Below, one piece after another: positions 1 through 7,210 of a stretch of DNA of 9,136 nt. The position numbers and the translations under genes were made by a program. The DNA is from an uncultured Clostridia bacterium (GTDB taxonomy: Bacteria; Bacillota_I; Bacilli_A; RF39; UBA660): contig CAMNBS010000039.1 in NCBI GenBank assembly GCA_946533175.1, positions 1-9,136 on the forward strand, written 5' to 3'. Position 1 is the first letter of the stretch, and every line of letters starts with the position of its first letter. Under the pieces are notes generated by a model. That model was not told the origin of the DNA and searched no databases. It was given only the letters and a program-made list of their open reading frames with translations.

Positions 1-47
1 TCACTAGGGATACTTCCTTCAATAATTTTACAAAATAAACAATTCAT
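1..47 (-). CDS. HIT-family protein, N-terminal fragment cut by window edge
   Basis: Only the first 15 codons lie in the window; they read MNCLFCKIIEGSIPS. This is the characteristic opening of bacterial HIT (histidine triad) proteins, nucleotide-binding hydrolases or transferases acting on AMP-linked or dinucleotide substrates. The CxxC pair (C3, C6) followed by KIIxGxIPS is typical of the family. The histidine triad itself would lie beyond the edge, so catalytic competence cannot be judged. The ATG (complement 45-47) has an AAGGAG ribosome binding site at 53-58 with 5-nt spacing. That site overlaps the stop codon of the upstream galU-like gene, so the two are probably co-transcribed and translationally coupled. 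Family assignment is from motif recognition only; the exact subfamily is open. Confidence 0.8.
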   Translation of the reverse strand, partial: MNCLFCKIIEGSIPS

Positions 48-56
48 ATTTTCTCC

Positions 57-887
57 TTATATTATTTCTTTAAAAAAAGTTAGTAAATCATATTTATTAT
101 TTGAATCTTTTATAGCATAGTAGATACTTGCTTTAATATATCCAGTTTTTTCCCCAATATTAAAATATTTTCCATGATATTTAAAGCAGTGAACATCATC
201 ACTAAAATGTAATAAGGCATATGGTAAATAATATTCATCATTTTTATGTTTAGGTAATGCTTCTTTAACAGTAAATATTTTTTTATTAATAAGCATTCTT
301 CCATGCAAAATATATCCTGAATTTGGTTTATCTATACTAACTAAGTTTTTTAAACAATCATCTTTACCTAATTCAACAAGACCAACTTTTGGAAGCGGTT
401 TACTATCTTTAATCGCGACTTGCATTTTATGATCTTTTTCCCATTCCATAATTAAAGATTTGGTAAGAGGAATTTCAGTTTCTATTAAATCATCGCCATA
501 CATAACAATGAAGTTATCATTTTTTATAAAGTCTTTAGCTGAATATAAAGCTCCGTATGTTCCTTTCAAATCCTGAAATACATATTGAAAATCCATTTTT
601 TGAATAACTTTGTTAATTCGTGCTAATAATGGTTGTTTATCTGGCTTATCTTTAAGAAAATTATCTAAATATTCGTCTTTTTGAAAAAAACTTTGGATTA
701 AATCTTTGTTATGTTCCGTAACTACAAAAATAATTCTTTTTATTCCAGAAAGGTATGCTTCTTCTACCAATAGAAAAATATTGGGTACGTCATAGACGGG
801 TAACATTTCTTTCGGTACAGTTTTGGTTAAAGGCAGAAGTCTTGTTCCCATACCACCTAATAAAATAACTGCTTCATCTATTTTCAT
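57..887 (-). CDS. galU: GalU-like UTP--glucose-1-phosphate uridylyltransferase (divergent)
   Basis: Cytosolic nucleotidyltransferase expected to make UDP-glucose and pyrophosphate from UTP and glucose-1-phosphate, feeding glycolipid and envelope polysaccharide synthesis. The 276 residues follow the GalU order: nucleotide-binding loop GGMGTRLLPLTK (11-22) with KEMLP (26-30), VEEA (41-44), the metal-binding YGDD (130-133), DKP (186-188) where GalU normally has EKP, HGRMLI (195-200) matching the usual GRY segment, and a C-terminal GKYFNIGEKTGYIKA (239-253) matching the usual YDxGxxxGYxxA. It is slightly shorter than typical GalU/GtaB (about 290-300). Two substrate-pocket segments differ: the usual AAGxGTR is LGGMGTR, as in RmlA-type enzymes, and the usual GLGHAV is TYGALY (110-115). 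The sugar or nucleotide used could therefore differ. Start: ATG with GGAGG at 892-896. The stop overlaps the ribosome binding site of the downstream HIT gene. NDP-sugar pyrophosphorylase is secure; UDP-glucose specificity is inferred. Confidence 0.8.
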   Translation of the reverse strand: MKIDEAVILLGGMGTRLLPLTKTVPKEMLPVYDVPNIFLLVEEAYLSGIKRIIFVVTEHNKDLIQSFFQKDEYLDNFLKDKPDKQPLLARINKVIQKMDFQYVFQDLKGTYGALYSAKDFIKNDNFIVMYGDDLIETEIPLTKSLIMEWEKDHKMQVAIKDSKPLPKVGLVELGKDDCLKNLVSIDKPNSGYILHGRMLINKKIFTVKEALPKHKNDEYYLPYALLHFSDDVHCFKYHGKYFNIGEKTGYIKASIYYAIKDSNNKYDLLTFFKEII

Positions 888-891
888 ATTG

Positions 892-908
892 CCTCCATTC
901 TTATTATA
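892..908 (-). promoter_or_regulatory. Putative -10 box and ribosome binding site of the galU-like gene
   Basis: On the minus strand a perfect TATAAT lies at complement 903-908 and the GGAGG ribosome binding site at complement 892-896, 4 nt before the ATG. The best -35 at 17-bp spacing (complement 926-931, TTTCCT) matches TTGACA at only three positions. A start about 7 nt past this -10 would begin at the ribosome binding site itself, leaving almost no leader. Either the leader is extremely short or the true promoter is further upstream. The ribosome binding site is secure; the promoter is tentative. Confidence 0.4.
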
Positions 909-954
909 TTACAAAAAATATTTTTAGGAAATCCTTTTCTTTTAGATTAGTTTA

Positions 955-986
955 TGTTAAGATGTTTATAGTAGGATAGAGGTGAT
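955..986 (+). promoter_or_regulatory. Putative extended -10 and ribosome binding site of the 660-aa gene
   Basis: TGTTAAGAT at 955-963 fits an extended -10 (TGn followed by TAAGAT), but no good -35 is visible (TTTTCT at 935-940 is weak). An alternative -10, TATAGT at 967-972, would place the transcript start at the ribosome binding site. The ribosome binding site AGAGGTGAT (978-986) is strong and fixes the translation start at the GTG at 990. The in-frame TAG at 972-974 rules out any longer form. Confidence 0.4.
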
Positions 987-989
987 AAT

Positions 990-2972
990 GTGGAATGTTT
1001 TCAAGAATTAAAAGAATTATTAAGTGAAGATATTTCGGCTTGCGAAGATCGATATTTTTGGTTAATGGAGCAATTATCTAAAAAAGAAGAATTAGAAAGA
1101 ATAATTGATGTTATTGATAAAAATATTGAATTGTTTCCTAGTCAAATAATGGATGTTATTAATGTCTTTCCAAATTTAAATGCATATTTTGTTGATCTTG
1201 AAATGATTAATAATATTTTATCTCTTATCCATAATAATGAATTTGATAAAATATCTCAAGAAAAAGTTATTTCTTTTTTACAAAAGATGGATTTTTCTTC
1301 AGATGAAATTGATAAAATTATTTATAATTTAAAAGTATGTCAGAATATGTATATTCGTGAAAATAATGATTCTTTTGTGCAAAAAATGGTAAAAGAAGCT
1401 AGAGAAAAAATGTTTGAATGTTTTGATAGTCTATTTCAAACATTGTTTTCAGAGTTAATAAAAAGAATTAAAGTAGGATATACTTCATATCAAAATGGAG
1501 ATAGTTATCAAAAAGAAAGCGTTGAATTAAAAAAATATATTGATCAATTAAAGAAAATTGATGTTAAATTTTCTAATTCAGGATTAGTAGAGGATTTTGA
1601 AAGTTCTTCAGAACTTGAGATGTTTTATGATTGGCTAATTAAAAGAATGTTAATGACTCATCAACAAGAAATACTTAAAGAAATTGCCCTTTTTCATTTG
1701 AAAATGAAAGAACATCATTTAGAAAATGAAGAGGAAGTTACTTTAGTAAAAAAAGCTAAAGATAAGAAAAGTGAAGATATAAATGAAGCAATATTTCATA
1801 AAATAAAAATAATATATGAAGAAATAAAAAAAGTTGTTTCAGAAAGAATTAATTTCACAGATTTAGAATTTGGTAATAATCGAAGAGATAATTACTTATT
1901 TCAAGGAAAAGTTGAGTGGGGAATAATTTTAGCAGATTTAGAGAACAATTTATTTCCTAATATTGAAAAAGATAAAGAAAGAGTATTTAGTATTTTTCAA
2001 ATAATTATTGATATCTATGAGCAGGAAAAGAAAGATCGCTTAAAATGGGAAAGTATTCTTCATCAAATAGAGGGATATATTAATACATTAACTCCTTTAT
2101 TAAAATATGCTAAAGGATATAGTCATCAATATGATTATTTAATTGAAACAGGACAAGATTTTTCAGATATTAATAGTGAATTATCTTTTGAATATGTTGA
2201 TTTATGTTATTTTTTAACTCATGATTGTCAAAAATTTGTTGATGAATTAAACAAATATATGGAAATAGTTAAAAAGAAATATCAAGAACATTATCTTTTA
2301 GTAAATGAAGAAGCAACTTTATTGGATATAAGTGAGCGATTTAGGGGACTACTTCAAAAATATCAAGAAAAGATGGATAATTATCAAAAGATAGATGCAT
2401 TACCAGAGGAAATATCTTTTGAACATTGTAAAAACTTAATTTTTTGTTTTCAAGAATTAGATTTTACAGATGAATATGGACGAGATGATTCTAGAAAAAG
2501 AAAAGAATTTATTGGTAGTGTTCGTAAAATAGCGCAAAATCGCTTTAGTAATAATAATATAAATAAGGTAAGAGAAAATAATGGTACTAAAAGACAAGCT
2601 GATAAAGTAATAGAAGGAAAATATTTTCGAGTATTTCGCTTGCGTCATTCTGATGATTATCGTACGGGTATTATTCATTTTAAAGTGGTAAATCCAATTA
2701 TTAAAAAGAAGTTACAAGAACATTATAATCTAGATAGTGATTGTGCTTTTTTAGCAGCTTTTGATGTTATTAAAGTAAGTGCGGGTCATGACGAATATAG
2801 TGGTCTTTCAAATTTTGTGGATAAGAATCGTGAACAACTAGAAACATTAGGTAAGATGTTTGCAGAACCTGATACAGATATGGATAAGTTATATCGTATT
2901 ATAGATGGTGGAATAATGATTCGTGATCATGATATGGATTTAGGTAACGAAGAAAAGGGAGATTCAAAGTAA
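990..2972 (+). CDS. Unrecognised 660-aa, mostly helical cytosolic protein
   Basis: I do not recognise this protein and assign no function. No signal peptide, membrane segment or catalytic motif is evident. Residues 1-490 look almost entirely alpha-helical and charged, with many Lys/Glu-rich amphipathic stretches, notably 130-190, 225-285 and 410-465. A basic linker follows (about 500-540, rich in R, K and N). The C-terminal block (541-648) has a different, mixed alpha/beta look: YFRVFRLRHSDDYRTG (545-560), a hydrophobic DCAFLAAFDVIKVSAGHDEY (584-603), then short helices. It may be a separate domain and the best probe for homology. The start is GTG 990, with AGAGGTGAT upstream; no in-frame ATG follows until codon 26, which lacks a ribosome binding site. 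The gene stands alone between a divergent promoter region and its own terminator, in the same base composition as its neighbours, so recent transfer is not indicated. Confidence 0.85.
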   Translation: MECFQELKELLSEDISACEDRYFWLMEQLSKKEELERIIDVIDKNIELFPSQIMDVINVFPNLNAYFVDLEMINNILSLIHNNEFDKISQEKVISFLQKMDFSSDEIDKIIYNLKVCQNMYIRENNDSFVQKMVKEAREKMFECFDSLFQTLFSELIKRIKVGYTSYQNGDSYQKESVELKKYIDQLKKIDVKFSNSGLVEDFESSSELEMFYDWLIKRMLMTHQQEILKEIALFHLKMKEHHLENEEEVTLVKKAKDKKSEDINEAIFHKIKIIYEEIKKVVSERINFTDLEFGNNRRDNYLFQGKVEWGIILADLENNLFPNIEKDKERVFSIFQIIIDIYEQEKKDRLKWESILHQIEGYINTLTPLLKYAKGYSHQYDYLIETGQDFSDINSELSFEYVDLCYFLTHDCQKFVDELNKYMEIVKKKYQEHYLLVNEEATLLDISERFRGLLQKYQEKMDNYQKIDALPEEISFEHCKNLIFCFQELDFTDEYGRDDSRKRKEFIGSVRKIAQNRFSNNNINKVRENNGTKRQADKVIEGKYFRVFRLRHSDDYRTGIIHFKVVNPIIKKKLQEHYNLDSDCAFLAAFDVIKVSAGHDEYSGLSNFVDKNREQLETLGKMFAEPDTDMDKLYRIIDGGIMIRDHDMDLGNEEKGDSK

Positions 2973-2985
2973 AATCTCTTTTTTT
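2953..2985 (+). terminator. Intrinsic terminator overlapping the end of the 660-aa gene
   Basis: AAAAGGGAGATT (2953-2964) pairs with AATCTCTTTTTT (2973-2984) over 12 positions, including two G-T pairs. The 8-nt loop CAAAGTAA carries the TAA stop codon, and the T-run continues to 2985. The hairpin therefore starts inside the coding sequence. It separates this gene from fmt. Confidence 0.8.
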
Positions 2986-3019
2986 CTATAGTAAAGTTCT
3001 AGAATTAATGATATATCTA

Positions 3020-3057
3020 TGATAGAATAGTAAATAGATGCTTTATAGGAGAGGAAG
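3020..3057 (+). promoter_or_regulatory. Putative promoter and ribosome binding site of the fmt-polA unit
   Basis: TGATAGAAT at 3020-3028 is an extended -10 (TGn plus TAGAAT, five of six matches). No convincing -35 lies 16-18 bp upstream, which is common for extended -10 promoters. A purine-rich AGGAGAGGAAG at 3047-3057 provides the ribosome binding site, 6 to 12 nt before the fmt ATG depending on which register pairs. This is the only intergenic gap upstream of the three-gene unit, so it should drive all of it. Confidence 0.5.
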
Positions 3058-3063
3058 ATAAAT

Positions 3064-4014
3064 ATGAACTTAAAAGATTTGAAAGTTGTTTTTATGGGGA
3101 CTCCCGAGTTTAGTTTAAATGTTTTACATTCTTTAATATTGAATACTAATGTAATTGGGGTTGTAACCCAACCTGATAAAATAGTTGGAAAAGATAAAAA
3201 ATTAAGTTTTCCACCAGTAAAAAAAATGGCAATTGAACATAATGTTTTAGTTTTACAGCCAGTTAAAATTAGAAAAGAATATCAACAAATACTTGATTTA
3301 AAACCGGATATTATTATTACTTGTGCCTATGGTCAAATTATTCCCGAAGAAATATTAAATTATCCTAAATTTGGTTGTATTAATGTTCATGCTTCCCTTC
3401 TTCCTAAATTACGTGGTGGAAGTCCTTTGCATCATGCTTTAATCGATGGATATAATGAAACAGGGATAACAATTATGTATATGGATAAAGGAATGGATAC
3501 AGGGGATATTATTAAACAAAGTAAAATATCTATTCAAGATAGTGATAATGTTGGAAGTATTCATGATAAATTAAGTATCTTAGGTAGTGAACTTTTATTA
3601 TCAACATTACCAAGTATTCTTGATGGAACTAATGAAAGAATTAAACAGGATAATAGTAAAGCAACGATTTGTCATAATATTACGCATGAAGAAGAACAAA
3701 TTGATTTTAATAAAACAGGAAGAGAAGTATTTAATCAGGTTCGAGGAATGAATCCGTTTCCCGTTAGTTATTTTGTTTTAGAAGATAGAATATATAAAGT
3801 TTATGAAGTAAGTTATGAAGAGACTAATAAATATTCTAATTATTTAAATGGTGAAATTGTTTATCAAGATAAAAATACTTTAAGTATTAAAGTAAATGAT
3901 GGAATAATTAATCTTTTGGATATTAAAAAAGAGGGTAAAAAAAGAATGTCTATTAAAGAATTTTTAAATGGTGAGAAAAATAGTCTTCTTGGTAAAGTGG
4001 TGAAAAGGAGTTAA
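3064..4014 (+). CDS. fmt: Methionyl-tRNA formyltransferase
   Basis: Transfers a formyl group from 10-formyltetrahydrofolate to the amino group of Met-tRNAfMet, providing the initiator for bacterial translation; cytosolic. At 316 residues it matches the family's usual length. The N-terminal formyltransferase domain shows VFMGTPEFS (9-17), QPDK...GK with SFPPVK (36-53), AYGQIIP (88-94) and the catalytic segment INVHASLLPKLRGG (106-119). The expected catalytic residues are present: N107, H109 and D145 (in MDTGD, 144-148). The C-terminal tRNA-binding domain carries VRGMNPFPVSYF (226-237), where many homologues have NPWPGA. Start: ATG with AGGAGAGGAAG upstream. It is the first gene of a compact unit with a small membrane protein and polA; its usual partner def (peptide deformylase) is not adjacent here. 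Confidence 0.97.
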   Translation: MNLKDLKVVFMGTPEFSLNVLHSLILNTNVIGVVTQPDKIVGKDKKLSFPPVKKMAIEHNVLVLQPVKIRKEYQQILDLKPDIIITCAYGQIIPEEILNYPKFGCINVHASLLPKLRGGSPLHHALIDGYNETGITIMYMDKGMDTGDIIKQSKISIQDSDNVGSIHDKLSILGSELLLSTLPSILDGTNERIKQDNSKATICHNITHEEEQIDFNKTGREVFNQVRGMNPFPVSYFVLEDRIYKVYEVSYEETNKYSNYLNGEIVYQDKNTLSIKVNDGIINLLDIKKEGKKRMSIKEFLNGEKNSLLGKVVKRS

Positions 4015-4015
4015 A

Positions 4016-4531
4016 ATGAAAAAAATAAAAGAATCTAAACGACTTAAAGCAATTCTTTTCTTTGGCTTTTATCTTATCTTTTTTAGTATTTTATTTTTGG
4101 GTTGGAAAGAAAAAAATGTTTCAGTAAAAGAAAAAGATAATGTTTCAACAAGCTTTAATATTAGTACAATCGCTAATAGTAATTATCAGTATCATTTTTT
4201 GATTAATGATAGTGGTATATTAAAAGAATACCATGGAACAAAAGAGGAAAAAGATTATTTGAATGAAGAGAATAATTATTTTTTCGATATCTATAATCTG
4301 AATCAATTAATTAAGAAGAGTAAGCTTATTTCTTTTATTGATAATCAAATTAATTATGAAATTACCAATGAAGAATTAAATTATTTATTAAATACACAAA
4401 AGAATGATGGCATTAATACTATTAAAGTTCTAAATAATAGAGATGATTATAAAAATATTGAAATTGATTTAAGCAGTTATATGGCAAAAGAAAAATATAC
4501 CATATCATTAATATATAAAGTAGGTGAATAA
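4016..4531 (+). CDS. Small single-pass membrane-anchored protein of unknown function
   Basis: A 171-residue protein I do not recognise. It opens with a basic stretch (MKKIKESKRLK), then one hydrophobic segment (about 12-30, AILFFGFYLIFFSILFLGW), so by the positive-inside rule it is probably a type II anchor with residues 31-171 outside the cell. There is no cysteine, hence no lipobox, and no obvious signal-peptidase site. The outer part is polar and Asn/Lys/Glu-rich, with YQYHFLINDSGILKEYHG (57-74) and a C-terminal strand-like stretch KYTISLIYKVG (160-170). No catalytic motif is visible. The ATG is one base after the fmt stop, with AAGGAG at 4005-4010; its own stop is one base before the polA ATG. 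Translation is therefore probably coupled on both sides. The two flanking genes suggest stable co-expression but say nothing definite about function. Confidence 0.88.
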   Translation: MKKIKESKRLKAILFFGFYLIFFSILFLGWKEKNVSVKEKDNVSTSFNISTIANSNYQYHFLINDSGILKEYHGTKEEKDYLNEENNYFFDIYNLNQLIKKSKLISFIDNQINYEITNEELNYLLNTQKNDGINTIKVLNNRDDYKNIEIDLSSYMAKEKYTISLIYKVGE

Positions 4532-4532
4532 A

Positions 4533-7127
4533 ATGGCCAAAATAGTTTTAGTTGATGGTAATAACTTGTTATATCGTAGTTATTTTGCCACAGCATATAG
4601 TGGTAATTTAATGAAAAATTCTAAAGGTTTAGCAACTAATGCCTTATATGGTTTTTTGAATATGATTAATAAAATTATTGAAGAAGAAAAACCATTATAT
4701 ATGATGATTGCTTTTGATAAAGGTAAAACTTTTCGTCATGAAAAATATTTGGAATATAAAGGAACTAGAGATGCTACTCCTGATGATTTAATTATGCAAT
4801 TTCCTTATTCAAGAAGATTATGTGAAGCAATGGGAATTACACATTTAGAAATTGATAATTATGAAGCAGATGATATTATTGGAACTTTCGCTAAAATGGT
4901 TGAAAAAGAAAACTTAGAAGCTTTAATTGTTAGTAGTGATAAAGATTTATTGCAATTAATAAGTCCTAATGTCAAAATGAAATTATTAAAAACGCATGAT
5001 TATATTATGATGGATGAGGAAGAATTTAAGAGAACTTATGGAATTGATCCAATTCGAATGATTGATTTAAAAGCTTTAATGGGTGATGCAAGTGATAATA
5101 TTCCTGGCGTTCATGGAATTGGAGAAAAAACTGCTATTAAATTGTTACAAGAATATCATAGTTTAGATAATTTATATAATAATGTTGATAAAATAAAAAA
5201 CAAAATGGGAGATAAGCTTCGGGAAGATAAAGATAAAGCTTATTTAAGTTATGAACTGGCCACTATCTATCGTGATGTACCAATCGATACTAATCTTGAG
5301 AGTATTAAATATCGCGGAGTTAATCTTGGGGAATATAAAAAACTTTTGCAAGAATTAGAGTTTAATTCTATTTTAAAAAAATTAGAAAGTGAAAAAGTAA
5401 ATAAAGAAGAAATTAATTATGTTGTTATTCAAGATTTAAAAGATTTAAAATTAGATAGTGAATATGCTCTTTATTTAGAAATATTAGGATATAATTATCA
5501 TGATGCTAAAGTATATGGTGTTGCTATTGCGACAAGTGATAAAAATTATTATGTTCCTATTGAATTATTAGAAAATAGTACTATTTTGAATGATGGAAAA
5601 AGAAAATATACTTATGATTTAAAGAAAATGTTGGTTGTTTTTGATAAATATAATATTACAATCGATCAAGAAAATCGTGATTTAATGATTGAAGCTTATT
5701 TATTAAATAAAAATGTTAAAAATGATATTGCTGAATTAGCTAGTCAATATGAAGTAGAAATTCCTTTTTATAGTCAAATATATGGTACAGAGTTAACTCT
5801 TCATGATGTAGATAATCAAATAGTATATACTAATGCTTGTCAAAAAGCTCGTTTTATTTATGATTATCGTCATACATTATATAAAAACTTGCAAGATGAG
5901 GAATTAGAAAAACTATATTTAGATATGGAATTACCACTTGTTTATGTTCTGGCTAAAATGGAAATAAATGGCTTTAATATTGATAAAAATTATTTAATAG
6001 AAATGCAAGAAGAATTAAAGGGTAAATTAGATAATTTAGAAGAAGAAATATATTCATTATGTCATGAAAAGTTTAATATTTCATCTCCAAAACAATTAGG
6101 CGATATCTTATTTAATAAGTTAGCAATACCATATCCTAAAAGACTTAAAGCTAATGAAAGTTTTTCCACTAGTAAAGATATTTTAGATAAATTAAAGGGA
6201 CAGTATCCAGTAATAGATAAAATATTAGAATATCGAACATATTTTAAATTACATAGCAATTATATTGTTGGATTAATGGAAGAAATAAAACCTGATGGTA
6301 AAATTCATACTATTTTTAATCAAACATTAACCAAAACAGGAAGGTTATCTTCAGAAAGACCGAACTTACAAAATATTCCTATTCGTTTGGAAGAGGGAAG
6401 AAAAATTAGAAAAGCTTTTATTCCTAGTCATCATCATATTATTATTTCCAGTGATTATTCACAAATTGAATTACGTGTTTTTGCTCATATGGCTAATGCG
6501 AAAGAAATGATTGAAGCTTTTCAACAAGATTTGGATATACATGCTAAAACCGCTAGTGATATATATCATGTACCTTTGGATAAAGTTGATAAAAATATGC
6601 GAAGAAGTGCAAAAGCGGTTAATTTTGGTATTATTTATGGAATAAGTAGTTTTGGATTATCTGAGGATTTAGGAATTAACGTGATGGAAGCGAAAAGATT
6701 TATTGACAGTTATTTAAAAACTTTTCCAGGAATTAGTGAATATATGCAAAGTATTGTTGATAATGCTTATCAAAATGGTTATGTTAAAACATTATTTAAT
6801 CGAAAAAGAATTATTGATGAATTAAAGAATAAGAATTATTTAATTCGAAGTAGTGGAGAAAGAATGGCAATGAATACGCCTATTCAAGGAACAGCAGCTG
6901 ATATTATTAAGTTAGCAATGATAAAAATACAGAAGAAAATGGATGAATTAAACTTAAATAGTAAAATGCTTGTTCAAGTTCATGATGAATTAGTTTTTGA
7001 TGTTTTAGATAATGAAGTAGAAATTATGACTAAAATTATTCGGGATATTATGGAAAATGTTGTTACTTTAAAAGTACCATTAAAAGTAGATATTGAATAT
7101 GGTAAAACATGGTATGAGGCTAAATAA
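4533..7127 (+). CDS. polA: DNA polymerase I, proofreading domain inactivated
   Basis: Repair polymerase with 5' nuclease activity, removing RNA primers and filling gaps; 864 residues, typical for Bacilli. 5' nuclease domain (1 to about 285): DGNNLLYRSYF (8-18), FRHEKYLEYKGTR (67-79), EADDIIG (111-117), SSDKDLLQL (134-142), GDASDNIPGVHGIGEKTA (185-202). The middle 3'-5' exonuclease-like region (about 300-455) lacks the metal-binding aspartates: the usual DTE is YLE (314-316), and the Exo III YxxxD is YTNAC (432-436), so proofreading should be absent, as in B. subtilis-type Pol I. The polymerase domain has motif A DYSQIELR (641-648), the O-helix RRSAKAVNFGIIYG (690-703) with F698 at the dideoxy-discriminating position, and motif C VQVHDELVF (814-822). 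I chose ATG 4533 (AGGTGA at 4522-4527) over an in-frame GTG at 4524, which lies inside the ribosome binding site. Confidence 0.97.
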   Translation: MAKIVLVDGNNLLYRSYFATAYSGNLMKNSKGLATNALYGFLNMINKIIEEEKPLYMMIAFDKGKTFRHEKYLEYKGTRDATPDDLIMQFPYSRRLCEAMGITHLEIDNYEADDIIGTFAKMVEKENLEALIVSSDKDLLQLISPNVKMKLLKTHDYIMMDEEEFKRTYGIDPIRMIDLKALMGDASDNIPGVHGIGEKTAIKLLQEYHSLDNLYNNVDKIKNKMGDKLREDKDKAYLSYELATIYRDVPIDTNLESIKYRGVNLGEYKKLLQELEFNSILKKLESEKVNKEEINYVVIQDLKDLKLDSEYALYLEILGYNYHDAKVYGVAIATSDKNYYVPIELLENSTILNDGKRKYTYDLKKMLVVFDKYNITIDQENRDLMIEAYLLNKNVKNDIAELASQYEVEIPFYSQIYGTELTLHDVDNQIVYTNACQKARFIYDYRHTLYKNLQDEELEKLYLDMELPLVYVLAKMEINGFNIDKNYLIEMQEELKGKLDNLEEEIYSLCHEKFNISSPKQLGDILFNKLAIPYPKRLKANESFSTSKDILDKLKGQYPVIDKILEYRTYFKLHSNYIVGLMEEIKPDGKIHTIFNQTLTKTGRLSSERPNLQNIPIRLEEGRKIRKAFIPSHHHIIISSDYSQIELRVFAHMANAKEMIEAFQQDLDIHAKTASDIYHVPLDKVDKNMRRSAKAVNFGIIYGISSFGLSEDLGINVMEAKRFIDSYLKTFPGISEYMQSIVDNAYQNGYVKTLFNRKRIIDELKNKNYLIRSSGERMAMNTPIQGTAADIIKLAMIKIQKKMDELNLNSKMLVQVHDELVFDVLDNEVEIMTKIIRDIMENVVTLKVPLKVDIEYGKTWYEAK

Positions 7128-7157
7128 AGAATTAAATGAAAAGTTTAATTCTTTTTT
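7126..7157 (+). terminator. Intrinsic terminator after polA
   Basis: AAAGAATTAAA (7126-7136) pairs perfectly with TTTAATTCTTT (7144-7154), giving 11 bp around a 7-nt loop (TGAAAAG), and a T-run extends to 7157. The left arm begins in the polA TAA stop (7125-7127). The stem has only one G-C pair, so it may be leaky. Confidence 0.65.
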
Positions 7158-7159
7158 AT

Positions 7160-7204
7160 TTGACTTTTAAAAAAAAAACATATATTATATACACCTTGGA
7201 GTGA
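7160..7204 (+). promoter_or_regulatory. Sigma-A promoter and ribosome binding site of the 618-aa gene
   Basis: TTGACT (7160-7165) and TATTAT (7183-7188) each match consensus at five of six positions and are exactly 17 bp apart, with an A-tract in the spacer. The predicted transcript start near 7195 leaves a leader of about 16 nt. GGAGTGA (7198-7204) is the ribosome binding site for the ATG at 7211. The -35 sits just past the polA terminator T-run. Confidence 0.75.
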
Positions 7205-7210
7205 AAAATT

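Noticed and set aside
110..304. Minus-strand open frame of 64 codons inside the galU-like gene
   Set aside because: It lies wholly inside a gene with clear motifs, is low-complexity and has no convincing ribosome binding site; a shadow frame.
2457..2678. Antisense open frame of 73 codons within the 660-aa gene
   Set aside because: It is Ile/Ser/Phe-rich, as expected from the complement of A-rich coding sequence, and has no supporting start signals.
2622..2694. Resemblance of YFRVFRLRHSDDYRTGIIHF to the last strands of RelE/ParE-type toxins
   Set aside because: Only a short R-rich strand pattern matches; the domain is long, embedded in a large protein, and no antitoxin gene is adjacent.
4524..4535. 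GTG at 4524 as the polA start, adding three residues
   Set aside because: The GTG lies within the AGGTGA ribosome binding site and would overlap the upstream gene; ATG 4533 has 5-nt spacing from that site and gives the usual Pol I N-terminus.
6062..6259. Antisense open frame of 65 codons within polA
   Set aside because: It lies opposite conserved polymerase sequence; shadow of the real gene.
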